A stretch of DNA of 45,142 nucleotides, taken from contig JAFGCU010000107.1 in NCBI GenBank assembly GCA_016932475.1, positions 1 to 45,142 of the forward strand, given 5' to 3'. Below are positions 32,690 through 40,620 of the stretch, in pieces. Both the position numbers and the translations under genes were made by a program. Numbering within the stretch: position 1 is the stretch's first letter; each line of letters begins with the position of its first letter. The notes beneath the pieces are model-generated. The model saw only the letters and a list, made by a program, of their open reading frames with translations, was not told where the DNA came from and did no database searches. This DNA comes from Anaerolineales bacterium (GTDB taxonomy: Bacteria > Chloroflexota > Anaerolineae > Anaerolineales > RBG-16-64-43).

Positions 32690-33619
32690 TCAGGATTTCG
32701 GGTAGATCGGCACATTCCACGCGTGGAACTTCGGCTCCATCCCGCGCACAATCCGGAAATACAGATCGCGAAGCTTGCCGACGAAGGGTCCCATCTTCCC
32801 ATCGGCGATCGGGCGCTTGTCCACGTGCGCGATGGCGGCGATCTGCACGCCGGTCCCGCAGAAGAAGGCCTCTTCGGCGAGGTAAACTTCGGTCCGGTCG
32901 ATCGGCCGCTCCACAACCGTCATGCCGAGTTCTTCCTGCGCCAGCTGGATCACGGTGCGGCGGGTGATGCCTTCCAGGATGTTATCGGTGACCGGCGGGG
33001 TAACCAGCACGCCGCCCTTGACCATGAAGAAATTCTCGGCGCTGCCTTCGGAGATGTGCCCGTCGGCGTTGAGGACAAGCGCTTCGTCGTACCCGGCGCG
33101 GATCGCATCGGTCTTGATGAACGCCGAGTTGACATACGCACCAATGATCTTTCCGCGGGCGGGAATGCTGTTGTCGTCGATCCGGCGCCAGGAGGAAAAG
33201 GTCACCGACGATCCCTCCTCGCTCTCGATGTATCGGCCGAAAGGGATCGAGACGATCGTGATGTCGGCGTGCAGATCGTGCAGCCGCACACCGACCGTCT
33301 CATCCGGCACAAAAGCCAGCGGCCGGACGTAGGTGTCTTCCTTGCGGGCCTCGGCGCGCAGGAGTTCGATCGTCACGTCGGCCAGCTGCTGCGGTGTGTG
33401 CGGGAGCTCCATGCTCAGAAGACGCGTCGAATCCAGGAATCGGCGGAAGTGGTCCAGCGGCCGGAACAGATAGAGTTGTTCGTCCTTTTCATTCCAGTAC
33501 GCCCGCACGCCGCCGAAGACGCCGGTGCCGTAATTAAACGTGTGATTGAGCACGCCCACCTTCGCCTGCTCATAGGGTACGATTTTTCCTTTGAAGTAAG
33601 CAAACTTGGGCAACGTCAT
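32690..33619 (-). CDS. ilvE: Branched-chain amino acid aminotransferase
   Basis: IlvE makes or degrades Leu, Ile and Val by PLP-dependent transamination. The 309-residue protein fits class IV aminotransferases: an N-terminal VGVLNHTFNYGTGVFGGVRAYW, the PLP Lys157 (IPARGKIIGAY), VLNADGHISEGSAENFFMVKGG, and GITRRTVIQLAQEELG plus FFCGTGVQIAAI for the phosphate and substrate sites. GGAGGAG sits 8 bases upstream of the ATG. A minus-strand -10 TATAAT lies at 33679-33674, with a weak -35. It is divergent from the lipoprotein esterase. Confidence 0.95.
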   Translation of the reverse strand: MTLPKFAYFKGKIVPYEQAKVGVLNHTFNYGTGVFGGVRAYWNEKDEQLYLFRPLDHFRRFLDSTRLLSMELPHTPQQLADVTIELLRAEARKEDTYVRPLAFVPDETVGVRLHDLHADITIVSIPFGRYIESEEGSSVTFSSWRRIDDNSIPARGKIIGAYVNSAFIKTDAIRAGYDEALVLNADGHISEGSAENFFMVKGGVLVTPPVTDNILEGITRRTVIQLAQEELGMTVVERPIDRTEVYLAEEAFFCGTGVQIAAIAHVDKRPIADGKMGPFVGKLRDLYFRIVRGMEPKFHAWNVPIYPKS

Positions 33620-33687
33620 AATCGTCTCTCCTCCGGGGCGGGGGTTCGGGGAAAATCGATCCCAGGTTGCCCCATTATATCCCGGCC

Positions 33688-33716
33688 TTGACGACTCCCA
33701 TCGGCCGGTCTACACT
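33688..33716 (+). promoter_or_regulatory. Strong promoter immediately before a terminator
   Basis: TTGACG (33688-33693) and TACACT (33711-33716) are separated by 17 bp. Predicted transcription starts near 33723, only about 10 bases before the terminator stem at 33732. The esterase gene starts at 33800. Confidence 0.75.
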
Positions 33717-33731
33717 ACGCATAACAGGCGC

Positions 33732-33778
33732 CCCCGTCCGCCCGCAAGAAGCTTTGTCTTCGGGCGGGCGGGGTTTTT
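33732..33778 (+). terminator. Terminator/attenuator upstream of esterase gene
   Basis: CCCCGTCCGCCCG (33732-33744) pairs with CGGGCGGGCGGGG (33761-33773), 13 bp with one G-U pair, 16-base loop, then TTTTT (33774-33778). No plus-strand gene ends here, so it should act on the transcript from the promoter at 33688, as an attenuator or as the end of a 50-60-nt RNA. Confidence 0.8.
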
Positions 33779-33799
33779 CAAACCGCAACTACGGGATCC

Positions 33800-34735
33800 A
33801 TGAATACTTCGGATGCATCGACTTCGCCTCGGATAAAAATATTCTGCGCGTGGGGCGTTTCCCTGCTGCTGGCATCCTGCGCGATCGCCGGACGCAGCGA
33901 GAAGCGCGCCCGCATGGCAACCGCGTTCCCCAGCCCGACCGTCACCCCGCTCTCGGCTCCGCTGCGGCCGACCGGGACCCTGCCCCCGGCGCTTTCGGCG
34001 ACGGAAACGCCAGAAAGCGTGCTGGCCTGCCCGGATCGAAAAGGCGTACTCCGGGCGGAGACCGTCCCCAGCACCGTCACCGGATCATCCGCGGAATTCT
34101 ACATCTACCTTCCCCCCTGCTATGATTCCGATCCCCAGGTCCGCTACCCCGTCCTGTTCCTTTTTCACGGCTTGGGACGGACCCCCGAACAATGGCACGA
34201 CCTGGGATTGGAGGCAACCGCCGATCATCTAATCGTATCCGGGCGGATCGCTCCGCTCCTGATCATTCTGCCGAATATCCCCGGAGAAGACTCGAACGAT
34301 GCCGTTTTTCTGGCCGATCTTCTCCCGGCGGTCGAGGCCCGCTTCCGGATTCTGGCCGGCCGGGATCACCGCGCCGTCGGGGGCGTTTCGCGCGGTGCGG
34401 AATGGGCGCTGCGCCTGGCCCTGCGCCGGGCGGATCTGTTCGGGGCGGCGGGCGTGCACAGCATCTCCCCCAGCCCGAAAGCCCTCGCGGATTTCTACTT
34501 GTGGGCGGAGGCCGTGCCGGAATCGGTGTGGCCGCGGGTGTATTTCGACGCCGGGTATTCGGATCCGCAGCTCCCGCAAATGCAGGCGATCGTCCAGGTG
34601 TTCGATCTCCTTTCGCGCCCGTACGAGAAGCATGTCCCGCCCGGCGACCACAGCGACAACTATTGGAGCGGGCACATCAGCGATTATCTGCTCTGGTACG
34701 CCGCCGGCTGGTTAACCAAAAACGCGCCCGCCTGA
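33800..34735 (+). CDS. Lipoprotein alpha/beta-hydrolase, esterase D-like
   Basis: A 311-residue exported lipoprotein: a signal sequence ending in lipobox LASC (Cys27), a Ser/Pro/Thr linker (about 40-75), then an esterase-D/enterochelin-esterase-like hydrolase. FYIYLPPCYDSDPQVRYPVLFLFHGLGRTPEQW gives the oxyanion region, the nucleophile is Ser197 in GGVSRGAEW, and a His follows in HSDNYWSGHI. The substrate is unknown; acyl esters on polysaccharides are a typical target. The gene is read through a leader hairpin at 33732-33778. Its stop codon lies in the loop of the terminator at 34721. Confidence 0.88.
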   Translation: MNTSDASTSPRIKIFCAWGVSLLLASCAIAGRSEKRARMATAFPSPTVTPLSAPLRPTGTLPPALSATETPESVLACPDRKGVLRAETVPSTVTGSSAEFYIYLPPCYDSDPQVRYPVLFLFHGLGRTPEQWHDLGLEATADHLIVSGRIAPLLIILPNIPGEDSNDAVFLADLLPAVEARFRILAGRDHRAVGGVSRGAEWALRLALRRADLFGAAGVHSISPSPKALADFYLWAEAVPESVWPRVYFDAGYSDPQLPQMQAIVQVFDLLSRPYEKHVPPGDHSDNYWSGHISDYLLWYAAGWLTKNAPA

Positions 34736-34756
34736 ACGATGGCGGGCGCGTTCATT
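34721..34756. terminator. Shared terminator between convergent genes
   Basis: AACGCGCCCGCC (34721-34732) pairs with GGCGGGCGCGTT (34741-34752), 8-base loop containing the esterase stop codon, followed by CATTTT. AAAA upstream (34717-34722) makes it usable by the minus-strand gene ending at 34771. Confidence 0.85.
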
Positions 34757-34770
34757 TTCCGGTTGGACTT

Positions 34771-35076
34771 CTATTTCTTCTCTTCTTTTTTCTTGGCCGG
34801 CTGCATTTGCCTCACGACCAGGAATACCGCGGCCGCCCCGGCTCCGAGCGCGAAGAGCCCGGTCGTGGCGAGACCGGAATAGATGTGCAGGCAAATGAAC
34901 GCGCCGAGCACGCCGAGAAAAATCGCGATCTTCAGCTGCCATTCCCTGGCCGCATCCAGAAACGTCGAAGTGGTAAGCCAGCCGATCATAATGCCGAACA
35001 CCAAACTGCCCAGCGGTCGTATCAGGGATCCGAAGATGTACGCCAGTTGATCCCATCCTTCAATAAAACCTTCCAT
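34771..35076 (-). CDS. Small membrane protein (101 aa)
   Basis: A 101-residue protein with three membrane helices (about 12-32, 48-68 and 72-90) and a Lys/Glu-rich C-terminal tail. GGAGGG six bases upstream supports the ATG at 35076; a longer frame to 35124 lacks one. I do not recognise the family. It stands alone and shares a terminator with the convergent esterase. Confidence 0.65.
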   Translation of the reverse strand: MEGFIEGWDQLAYIFGSLIRPLGSLVFGIMIGWLTTSTFLDAAREWQLKIAIFLGVLGAFICLHIYSGLATTGLFALGAGAAAVFLVVRQMQPAKKKEEKK

Positions 35077-35277
35077 GGTGGCCCTCCCGCACAAGGATTC
35101 CCGTGCGAACACGGGTACCGGCAAGTCTAAACCCGATTTTTAGGATGTGCAAGCCGGAAGGTACTTGGAATAGCCCTATCGCAATGTCGCCAAGCCGCAT
35201 CGTGGTAAAAGGAAAACCGAGGAATTGATTTTTTCTGCGCTTCTTCCCCATCGCGTCAAAGCTCCAAATCCCCCGGC

Positions 35278-35330
35278 TTGACAACGCCCCAAACAGCGAT
35301 ACAATTAGTTCAGTGATACAATTGATACAA
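35278..35330 (+). promoter_or_regulatory. gntR promoter with three GATACAA repeats
   Basis: -35 TTGACA (35278-35283) and -10 TACAAT (35300-35305) are 16 bp apart. GATACAA occurs three times in the same direction, at 35298-35304, 35315-35321 and 35324-35330, overlapping the -10 and the start region. This is a plausible operator for the GntR regulator it precedes (autorepression is inferred). Confidence 0.75.
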
Positions 35331-35341
35331 GAGGTGCGCTC

Positions 35342-35728
35342 TTGCAGCTCCGATTGGATTTTCAGGAACGGGAGCCGATCTACCTGCAAATCGTCGAACA
35401 GGTGAAAAGCATGGTTGCCTCGGGCGCGCTCAAGCCCGGCAGCCAGCTTCCCACGGTTCGCGAAGTTGCCGCGGATTTGCGCATTAATTTCAATACCGCC
35501 GCGCGCGCCTACCGGCTGCTGCATGAGGAAGGGATCATCTCCACCCAGCAGGGGCGCGGGACGTATGTCTTGGAAGCCCCGCCTCCCGCGGAAGCCCGGC
35601 GGACGAAACGCGAACGCCTTCAGTCGATGATCCACGGCTGGCTGGAGGAGGCCAAACGGCTCGGCTTTGCCCCGGATGAGGTCGAAAAAGCCTGGCTCGA
35701 TGGATTTGCGCGCTGGTCGAAAGGGTAA
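35342..35728 (+). CDS. GntR family regulator, YtrA-type
   Basis: A 128-residue repressor. The winged helix-turn-helix covers about 8-75 (EREPIYLQIVEQVKSMVASGALKPGSQLPTVREVAADLRINFNTAARAYRLLHEEGII, then QQGRGTYV). The short C-terminal tail of about 45 helical residues defines the YtrA subfamily, which often controls ABC transporters. The start is TTG at 35342 with AGAGGTG upstream. No ATG is available in frame. It heads a plus-strand block with an ABC transporter 2.6 kb downstream, so it probably regulates this cluster as well as itself. Confidence 0.9.
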   Translation: MQLRLDFQEREPIYLQIVEQVKSMVASGALKPGSQLPTVREVAADLRINFNTAARAYRLLHEEGIISTQQGRGTYVLEAPPPAEARRTKRERLQSMIHGWLEEAKRLGFAPDEVEKAWLDGFARWSKG

Positions 35729-35778
35729 GCGGTAAAAATCCCCGGCGCGGGAATAATCGAAATAATGGAGAAACCAAA

Positions 35779-36720
35779 ATGACGGACAACGGGATGGCTG
35801 GTTCGAGAAGGGGAAAGACCGGTGCGGGCGCAACCTACCGGGTCAGCCCGATCGGATATTTTCTGTTTATGACGATTGTCACCCTGGTGGTAATCGCCGC
35901 GGTGGTCATGGATTACGCCCGCGTGCCGGATGTCATCATCGCGGCGGTCACGATCCCCGGAATTCTCCTGGCGACGTCCATCATGGCTTCCTTAAAAATG
36001 GCCAACCAGTGGGAAAAGGCCGTCATCCTGCGGATGGGAAAATTCCGCGGCCTGCGCGGACCGGGAATGTTCTGGATCCTGCCGGTTGTGGATACGATCG
36101 CGGCATGGATCGATCACCGCGTGATGGTCACCCCGTTCAACGCCGAAAAGACGCTCACCAAGGATACGGTGCCGGTCGATGTGGATGCGGTCCTCTTCTG
36201 GATGGTATGGGACGCGGAAAAAGCGTCCCTCGAGGTGGAGAACTACCGCCAGGCGATCGCCTGGGCAGCCCAGACCGCGCTGCGCGAGATCATCGGCCAG
36301 ATGACCCTCGCGGATATCCTCGTCGGGCGCGCCAAGATGGACGCGGATCTGCAAAAAATCATCGACGAACGCACCACGCCCTGGGGCGTGACCGTCCAAT
36401 CGGTCGAGATCCGCGACATCATCATCCCGCAGGACCTTGAAGATGCCATGAGCCGCCAGGCCCAGGCCGAACGCGAACGACAGGCGCGCGTCATTCTCGG
36501 CGAATCCGAGCGACAGATCGCCGATTCCTTCGCGGAAGCTTCCAAGGCATACCACGGCAATCCGACCGCGCTGCACTTGCGGGCGATGAACATGCTGTTC
36601 GAAGGGCTCAAGGAAAAAGGCGCGCTGGTCATCGTGCCCTCCAGCGCGGTGGACACCATGAACCTGGGCGGCCTCGTCGGACTGGCTACGCTTGAGAAGC
36701 AACTGGTAAAAAAGGAATAA
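35779..36720 (+). CDS. Slipin/stomatin-like SPFH membrane protein
   Basis: A 313-residue SPFH protein that organises membrane domains and may affect membrane proteases or transporters. Two hydrophobic segments (about 25-70) precede the SPFH domain (about 72-250): NQWEKAVILRMGKFRGLRGPGMFWILPVVDTIAAWIDHRV, DVDAVLFWMVWDAEKA, WAAQTALREIIGQMTLADIL and VTVQSVEIRDIIIPQDLEDAMSRQAQAERERQARVILGE. A helical tail follows. This slipin form is usual in prokaryotes. It sits 51 bases after gntR. No NfeD partner is visible next to it. Confidence 0.94.
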   Translation: MTDNGMAGSRRGKTGAGATYRVSPIGYFLFMTIVTLVVIAAVVMDYARVPDVIIAAVTIPGILLATSIMASLKMANQWEKAVILRMGKFRGLRGPGMFWILPVVDTIAAWIDHRVMVTPFNAEKTLTKDTVPVDVDAVLFWMVWDAEKASLEVENYRQAIAWAAQTALREIIGQMTLADILVGRAKMDADLQKIIDERTTPWGVTVQSVEIRDIIIPQDLEDAMSRQAQAERERQARVILGESERQIADSFAEASKAYHGNPTALHLRAMNMLFEGLKEKGALVIVPSSAVDTMNLGGLVGLATLEKQLVKKE

Positions 36721-36723
36721 ACC

Positions 36724-36969
36724 ATGGCCACGCCTGATTATCCGCTCTGGGAATACCGCGTGGGTGAATTCGGCGGGATCCTGAGACACGAACCCGGTAA
36801 AGCGGAATTGGAAACCGTCCTGAATGCCTGGGGCGAAGAAGGGTGGGAAGTCATCGGCACCGTGTATTCCGACAACACCTCCCGCCTGCGGATCATCGCC
36901 AAACGCCCGCTGTCTCACGCCGCCCGCAGAAAGCGCAGCATGCCCGGGCTGGACGGCGAAATGACGTAG
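36724..36969 (+). CDS. DUF4177 protein (81 aa)
   Basis: An 81-residue protein with the DUF4177 pattern: WEYRVGEF at the start, a helix KAELETVLNAWGEEGWEVIGTV, then a basic tail with AARRKRS. DUF4177 proteins are small and of unknown role. It begins three bases after the slipin stop, which indicates co-translation. A 150-bp gap with a dispersed repeat follows. Confidence 0.82.
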   Translation: MATPDYPLWEYRVGEFGGILRHEPGKAELETVLNAWGEEGWEVIGTVYSDNTSRLRIIAKRPLSHAARRKRSMPGLDGEMT

Positions 36970-37040
36970 GCCCCGAGTTCGCTCCAAGTTGGAACGGGAA
37001 ATCCGCCCCGGAAGCCCCCCGGGCGATTAGCATCGGTGAT

Positions 37041-37085
37041 TTTCAAACGCGAAGATTTCGCGAGCGGGGGGAGCCGGATTTTTCG
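37041..37085. repeat. GCGAAG-CGCGAGCGGGGG repeat copy
   Basis: CGCGAAGATTTCGCGAGCGG (37049-37068) shares its core with 31318-31341 and with the reverse complement of 45111-45132. It sits in the gap between the DUF4177 gene and the YhfC gene. Confidence 0.6.
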
Positions 37086-37120
37086 GCGATGCCCGGCCGC
37101 GTGAATCCATCGAAGGTTCT

Positions 37121-37987
37121 ATGGACATCCTTCCAATCGCACATTTTCTCAACGGCCTGCTGATGATCGTTCTCCCGGTCGGGCTGGGGATCTACCTGAC
37201 CCGCCGCTGGAAGCTGGGTTGGAGACTCTGGTTTATCGGCGCGGGAACCTTCATCCTTTCGCAGGTCGGCCATATCCCGTTCAATCTGGTGATGAATCTG
37301 CTGCTCAACCGGACCGCGCTCGTCGACCTTTCCCCAACCGGGCAGTTGATTTTCAACGCGGTGTTCCTCGGACTCAGCGCCGGCCTGTTCGAGGAGCTGT
37401 TCCGGTACGGCATGTTCCGTTGGTGGGCCCGTGATGCGCGTTCGTGGCGGACGGGAATCCTGATCGGCGCCGGCCACGGCGGGATCGAAGCAATTCTCCT
37501 CGGCCTGCTGGCGCTTCTGGCGCTTCTCCAATTGGCGGCGTATCGCGGGGTGGATCTCGCCGCGCTCGTCCCGGCCGACCAGCTGGCGCTCGCCCGGGAG
37601 CAGATAGCCGCGTACTGGTCGATGGCCTGGTACGACTCGCTCCTCGGCGCGGCCGAGCGCCTGTTCACCCTCCCGATCCATATCGCCTGCGCCGTGCTCG
37701 TGCTCCAGTGTTTCACACGGCGCCAGGGCTATTGGCTGTGGCTGGCAGTGGGATTTCACGCGTTGATCGATGCGACAGCCGTACTCGCCATCAAGGAGAT
37801 CGGGGTGTACGGCACCGAAGCGATCGTCGCGGGATTTTCGCTCCTGAGCCTGTTCATCATCTTCCGGCTGCGGCAGCCCGAACCGGCGCCGGACTCCGGG
37901 CCGCCGCCCGCGCTTCCCTTGGCGGATTTCACCCCGCAGCCGATTGCGGAAACATCCGAGAAACTCGACGATACTCGATTTGCGTAG
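37121..37987 (+). CDS. YhfC family putative intramembrane metalloprotease
   Basis: A 288-residue membrane protein with about seven helices. The EE motif GLFEELFRYGMFRWW, GAGHGGIEAI and a later FHALIDATAV carry the Glu and His residues expected of the YhfC/CPBP-like intramembrane protease group. The C-terminus is Pro-rich and soluble. Its target is unknown; similar proteins are often encoded near ABC transporters and stress genes. It lies six bases ahead of the ABC ATPase gene, so it is part of the same operon. Confidence 0.88.
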   Translation: MDILPIAHFLNGLLMIVLPVGLGIYLTRRWKLGWRLWFIGAGTFILSQVGHIPFNLVMNLLLNRTALVDLSPTGQLIFNAVFLGLSAGLFEELFRYGMFRWWARDARSWRTGILIGAGHGGIEAILLGLLALLALLQLAAYRGVDLAALVPADQLALAREQIAAYWSMAWYDSLLGAAERLFTLPIHIACAVLVLQCFTRRQGYWLWLAVGFHALIDATAVLAIKEIGVYGTEAIVAGFSLLSLFIIFRLRQPEPAPDSGPPPALPLADFTPQPIAETSEKLDDTRFA

Positions 37988-37993
37988 GCGCAT

Positions 37994-38902
37994 ATGATCC
38001 ATACCGAGAAAATCACCAAGCAGTTCGGGAAAGTCCTGGCGGTCGACAGCCTCAGCCTCGACGTGCGCGAAGGCGAAGTGTTCGGATTTCTGGGCCCGAA
38101 CGGCGCCGGGAAAACGACGACCGTGCGCATGCTGACCAGCCTGATCGGAATCACCCACGGATCGGCGACCGTTGCCGGTTTTGAAGTGGGCCGGCAGGAC
38201 ACCGACATCCGCCGGACGGTCGGCGTGCTGACCGAGACTCCCGGAATGTACGACAACCTTTCGGCGGAGACCAATCTGCGCATCTTCGCGGAGCTCCAGG
38301 AAGTTAAAGACGCGAAGGGGCAGGTCGAAAAATACCTGAAGATGCTCGGGCTCTGGGATCGCCGGCTGGACGCGGCCGGGACCTTCTCCAAGGGGATGAA
38401 ACAGAAGCTTGCGATCGCGCGCGCGCTCCTGCACGAGCCGCGGATCCTGTTCCTCGACGAGCCGACCGCCGCGCTGGATCCGGAGGCCTCACACCTGGTC
38501 CGCGAGTTCATCGCCGATCTGAAGAAGGAAGGCCGGACGATTTTCCTGTGCACCCACAACCTGGACGAAGCCGACCGGCTGTGCGACCGGGTCGGCGTCT
38601 TCAAGACGCGCCTGCTGGTCCTGGATACTCCGGCCAATCTGCGAAAATCGGCGTTTGGCCGGAAGGTCGTGGTCCATCTGCGAGCGGCGGACGAAAGCCT
38701 CGCCGGCGGACTGCGCCAACTGCCTTACGTCCGGGACGTGAAAATCGTGGAGAACAAACTGGTGATCACGCTCGACGATCCCGAGCGGCAAAACCCCGGG
38801 ATGATCCGCGCGCTCATCCAAGCCGGGGCGGAGGTGGTGTTCGTCGGGGAGCTGCGCCACTCGCTGGAAGATGTTTATCTGCAATTGGTGAAGAACGCCT
38901 GA
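37994..38902 (+). CDS. ABC-2 type transporter ATPase
   Basis: A 302-residue ATPase of the CcmA/NatA drug and lipid exporter type. Walker A is GPNGAGKTT, then the Q-loop VLTETPGMYDNLS, signature FSKGMKQKLAIARALL, Walker B RILFLDEPTAALDPEA, and the switch His in CTHNLDEADRL. The last 80 residues form a DUF4162-like tail. The permease gene starts eight bases later. Regulation by the YtrA-type repressor upstream is likely, since such repressors usually control ABC genes. Confidence 0.95.
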   Translation: MIHTEKITKQFGKVLAVDSLSLDVREGEVFGFLGPNGAGKTTTVRMLTSLIGITHGSATVAGFEVGRQDTDIRRTVGVLTETPGMYDNLSAETNLRIFAELQEVKDAKGQVEKYLKMLGLWDRRLDAAGTFSKGMKQKLAIARALLHEPRILFLDEPTAALDPEASHLVREFIADLKKEGRTIFLCTHNLDEADRLCDRVGVFKTRLLVLDTPANLRKSAFGRKVVVHLRAADESLAGGLRQLPYVRDVKIVENKLVITLDDPERQNPGMIRALIQAGAEVVFVGELRHSLEDVYLQLVKNA

Positions 38903-38909
38903 GGTGGAT

Positions 38910-39710
38910 ATGGACAAGGTACGGACGATCATCCGCAAGGAATGGCTGGAAGTGTTCCAGAACAAGCTCGTGATCTTCATGGTGATTTTTCTGCCGCTGA
39001 TGATGGCCGCCATCCCGCTCGGGATTCTCTACGGCATGAAGGAAACGATTCCGGCCTCCGCCCAGGCCGTTTCTTCCGAGGCGCTTCCGAAGGAAATGGC
39101 CGCCCTGTGCCCGAGCACGCTCGATACCGGCGACTGCATGAAGGTGTTCATCGTCAATGAATTCATGATCCTGTTCATGATCATCCCGGTCGCGATCCCC
39201 GGAGCGATCGCCGGTTATTCGGTGGTGGGCGAAAAAACCACCCGCTCGCTCGAACCGCTCCTGGCGACACCGATTACCACCTTCGAGCTCCTGACCGGGA
39301 AATGCCTGGCGGCGGTCATCCCCGCGGTCCTGGCAACCTTCGGCGCATTCGGAATTTTCGCGGTCGGCGCGGCGGCCATCCTGGCCAATCCCGCCCTGCT
39401 CTCGGTGATCCTCGATTTTCGCTGGCTGCTGGCGGTCTTCGCCGTGGGCCCGCTGCTGGCGTTCCTGGCCGTGACCTTCGCGCTGATGGTTTCCTCGCGC
39501 GTCAACGATCCGCGCGTCGCCGAGCAGATCTCGATGGTCATTATCGTTCCGGTCATGGTCGGATTCTTCGGGCAGATTTCCGGCCTGTTCATCCTGAACA
39601 AGGAAATTATCCTCGTCACAGCGGTTGTCATGCTGGTCCTGGATGTTGTGATGTTCTATCTGGCGACCAAGGTGTTCCAGCGCGAATCGATCCTCACCCG
39701 GTGGAGATAA
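38910..39710 (+). CDS. ABC-2 type permease
   Basis: A 266-residue permease with about six helices. It begins with an amphipathic IIRKEWLEVFQNKLVIFMVIFLPLMMAAIPL, followed by a large extracellular loop with two Cys (LCPSTLDTGDC), then GYSVVGEKTTRSLEPLLATPITTFELLTGKCLAAV, the motif typical of NatB/ABC-2 exporters. I chose ATG 38910 over GTG 38904 because GAGGTGG lies just upstream. It works with the ATPase encoded before it; the exported substrate is unknown. Confidence 0.93.
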   Translation: MDKVRTIIRKEWLEVFQNKLVIFMVIFLPLMMAAIPLGILYGMKETIPASAQAVSSEALPKEMAALCPSTLDTGDCMKVFIVNEFMILFMIIPVAIPGAIAGYSVVGEKTTRSLEPLLATPITTFELLTGKCLAAVIPAVLATFGAFGIFAVGAAAILANPALLSVILDFRWLLAVFAVGPLLAFLAVTFALMVSSRVNDPRVAEQISMVIIVPVMVGFFGQISGLFILNKEIILVTAVVMLVLDVVMFYLATKVFQRESILTRWR

Positions 39711-39714
39711 TGTC

Positions 39715-40470
39715 ATGAAGCATATTCGGCTGGCATTTGTCCTGGCTCTTCTGGCCGGGTTGATCACCATCCTCCCGGTCCTGGCGCAGGAGGAAACCCT
39801 CACCATGAGTTTGTCGCGGGATTGGGGCTACGGGGGGTTCGGCGGCGACATCCAGGGCACTTTTTCCTTCCACGTGCGCGGGCCGGCCAACCTTGCGCGC
39901 GTGGAATTCTATATCGACGAAATGAAAATCGGCGAGGATACGGCGGCGCCGTTCGATCTGCAGTTTGTGACCGATAATTATGCGCTCGGAACGCACGAAC
40001 TATACGCGCTCGGGCACACCGAAGACGGAAAAATCCTTCGCTCAAATTCCATGAATCGCACCTTCGTCCCGGCTGCGGAGGGCGGAGCGGCGGCCATTAA
40101 AATCCTCGTCCCCCTCTTCGCGTTGATTTTCGGCGCGATGGCGCTGTCCGCGGTCCTCCCCCTGCTGCTGGGCCGCAAGACCGTTTCTCTGGCGGCGGGA
40201 ACTCCGCGCAGCTACACCTTCGGCGGCGGGATCTGCCCGAAATGCAGGCGCCCGTTTGCTTTCTCCTTGTTTACGCCGCATCTGCTTGCGGTAAAAATCG
40301 CCCGCTGCCCGTTCTGCGGCCGGTGGGGCCTTATGCAACCGGCGCCGCTGCACGAACTGCGCGCCTCCGAACAGGCGGAACTGGAATCCGCCCAGGGGCA
40401 GATTCCGGAAGCGTCCGAGGAGGAAAAATTAAAGAAGGCGTTGGACGATTCCAAATTCCAGGGACTATGA
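39715..40470 (+). CDS. Exported Ig-like protein with membrane helix and zinc ribbon
   Basis: A 251-residue protein. A signal peptide (about 1-24, ending VLAQE) is followed by an immunoglobulin-like beta domain (about 40-115, ARVEFYIDEMKIGEDTAAPFDLQF... GTHELYALGHTEDGK), one membrane helix (about 125-150), then a cytoplasmic zinc ribbon with CPKC (about 178) and CPFC (about 203) and an acidic tail. It starts four bases after the permease, so it probably belongs to the exporter. I know no characterised family; a sensor linking both membrane sides is a guess. Confidence 0.7.
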   Translation: MKHIRLAFVLALLAGLITILPVLAQEETLTMSLSRDWGYGGFGGDIQGTFSFHVRGPANLARVEFYIDEMKIGEDTAAPFDLQFVTDNYALGTHELYALGHTEDGKILRSNSMNRTFVPAAEGGAAAIKILVPLFALIFGAMALSAVLPLLLGRKTVSLAAGTPRSYTFGGGICPKCRRPFAFSLFTPHLLAVKIARCPFCGRWGLMQPAPLHELRASEQAELESAQGQIPEASEEEKLKKALDDSKFQGL

Positions 40471-40620
40471 GCCGCCGGCAATCGAAACGGATTATCCTGG
40501 CGATCTGTCTTGGAAAACGGTCCGGGCTGCGCGACCCGGGCTGTTGGAGTTAATTCCTCCTGTTGCTTCGGGAATCCTTCGGAGTATGATTACCGCATGC
40601 TGGAGGAGGAACCGGCCTTC

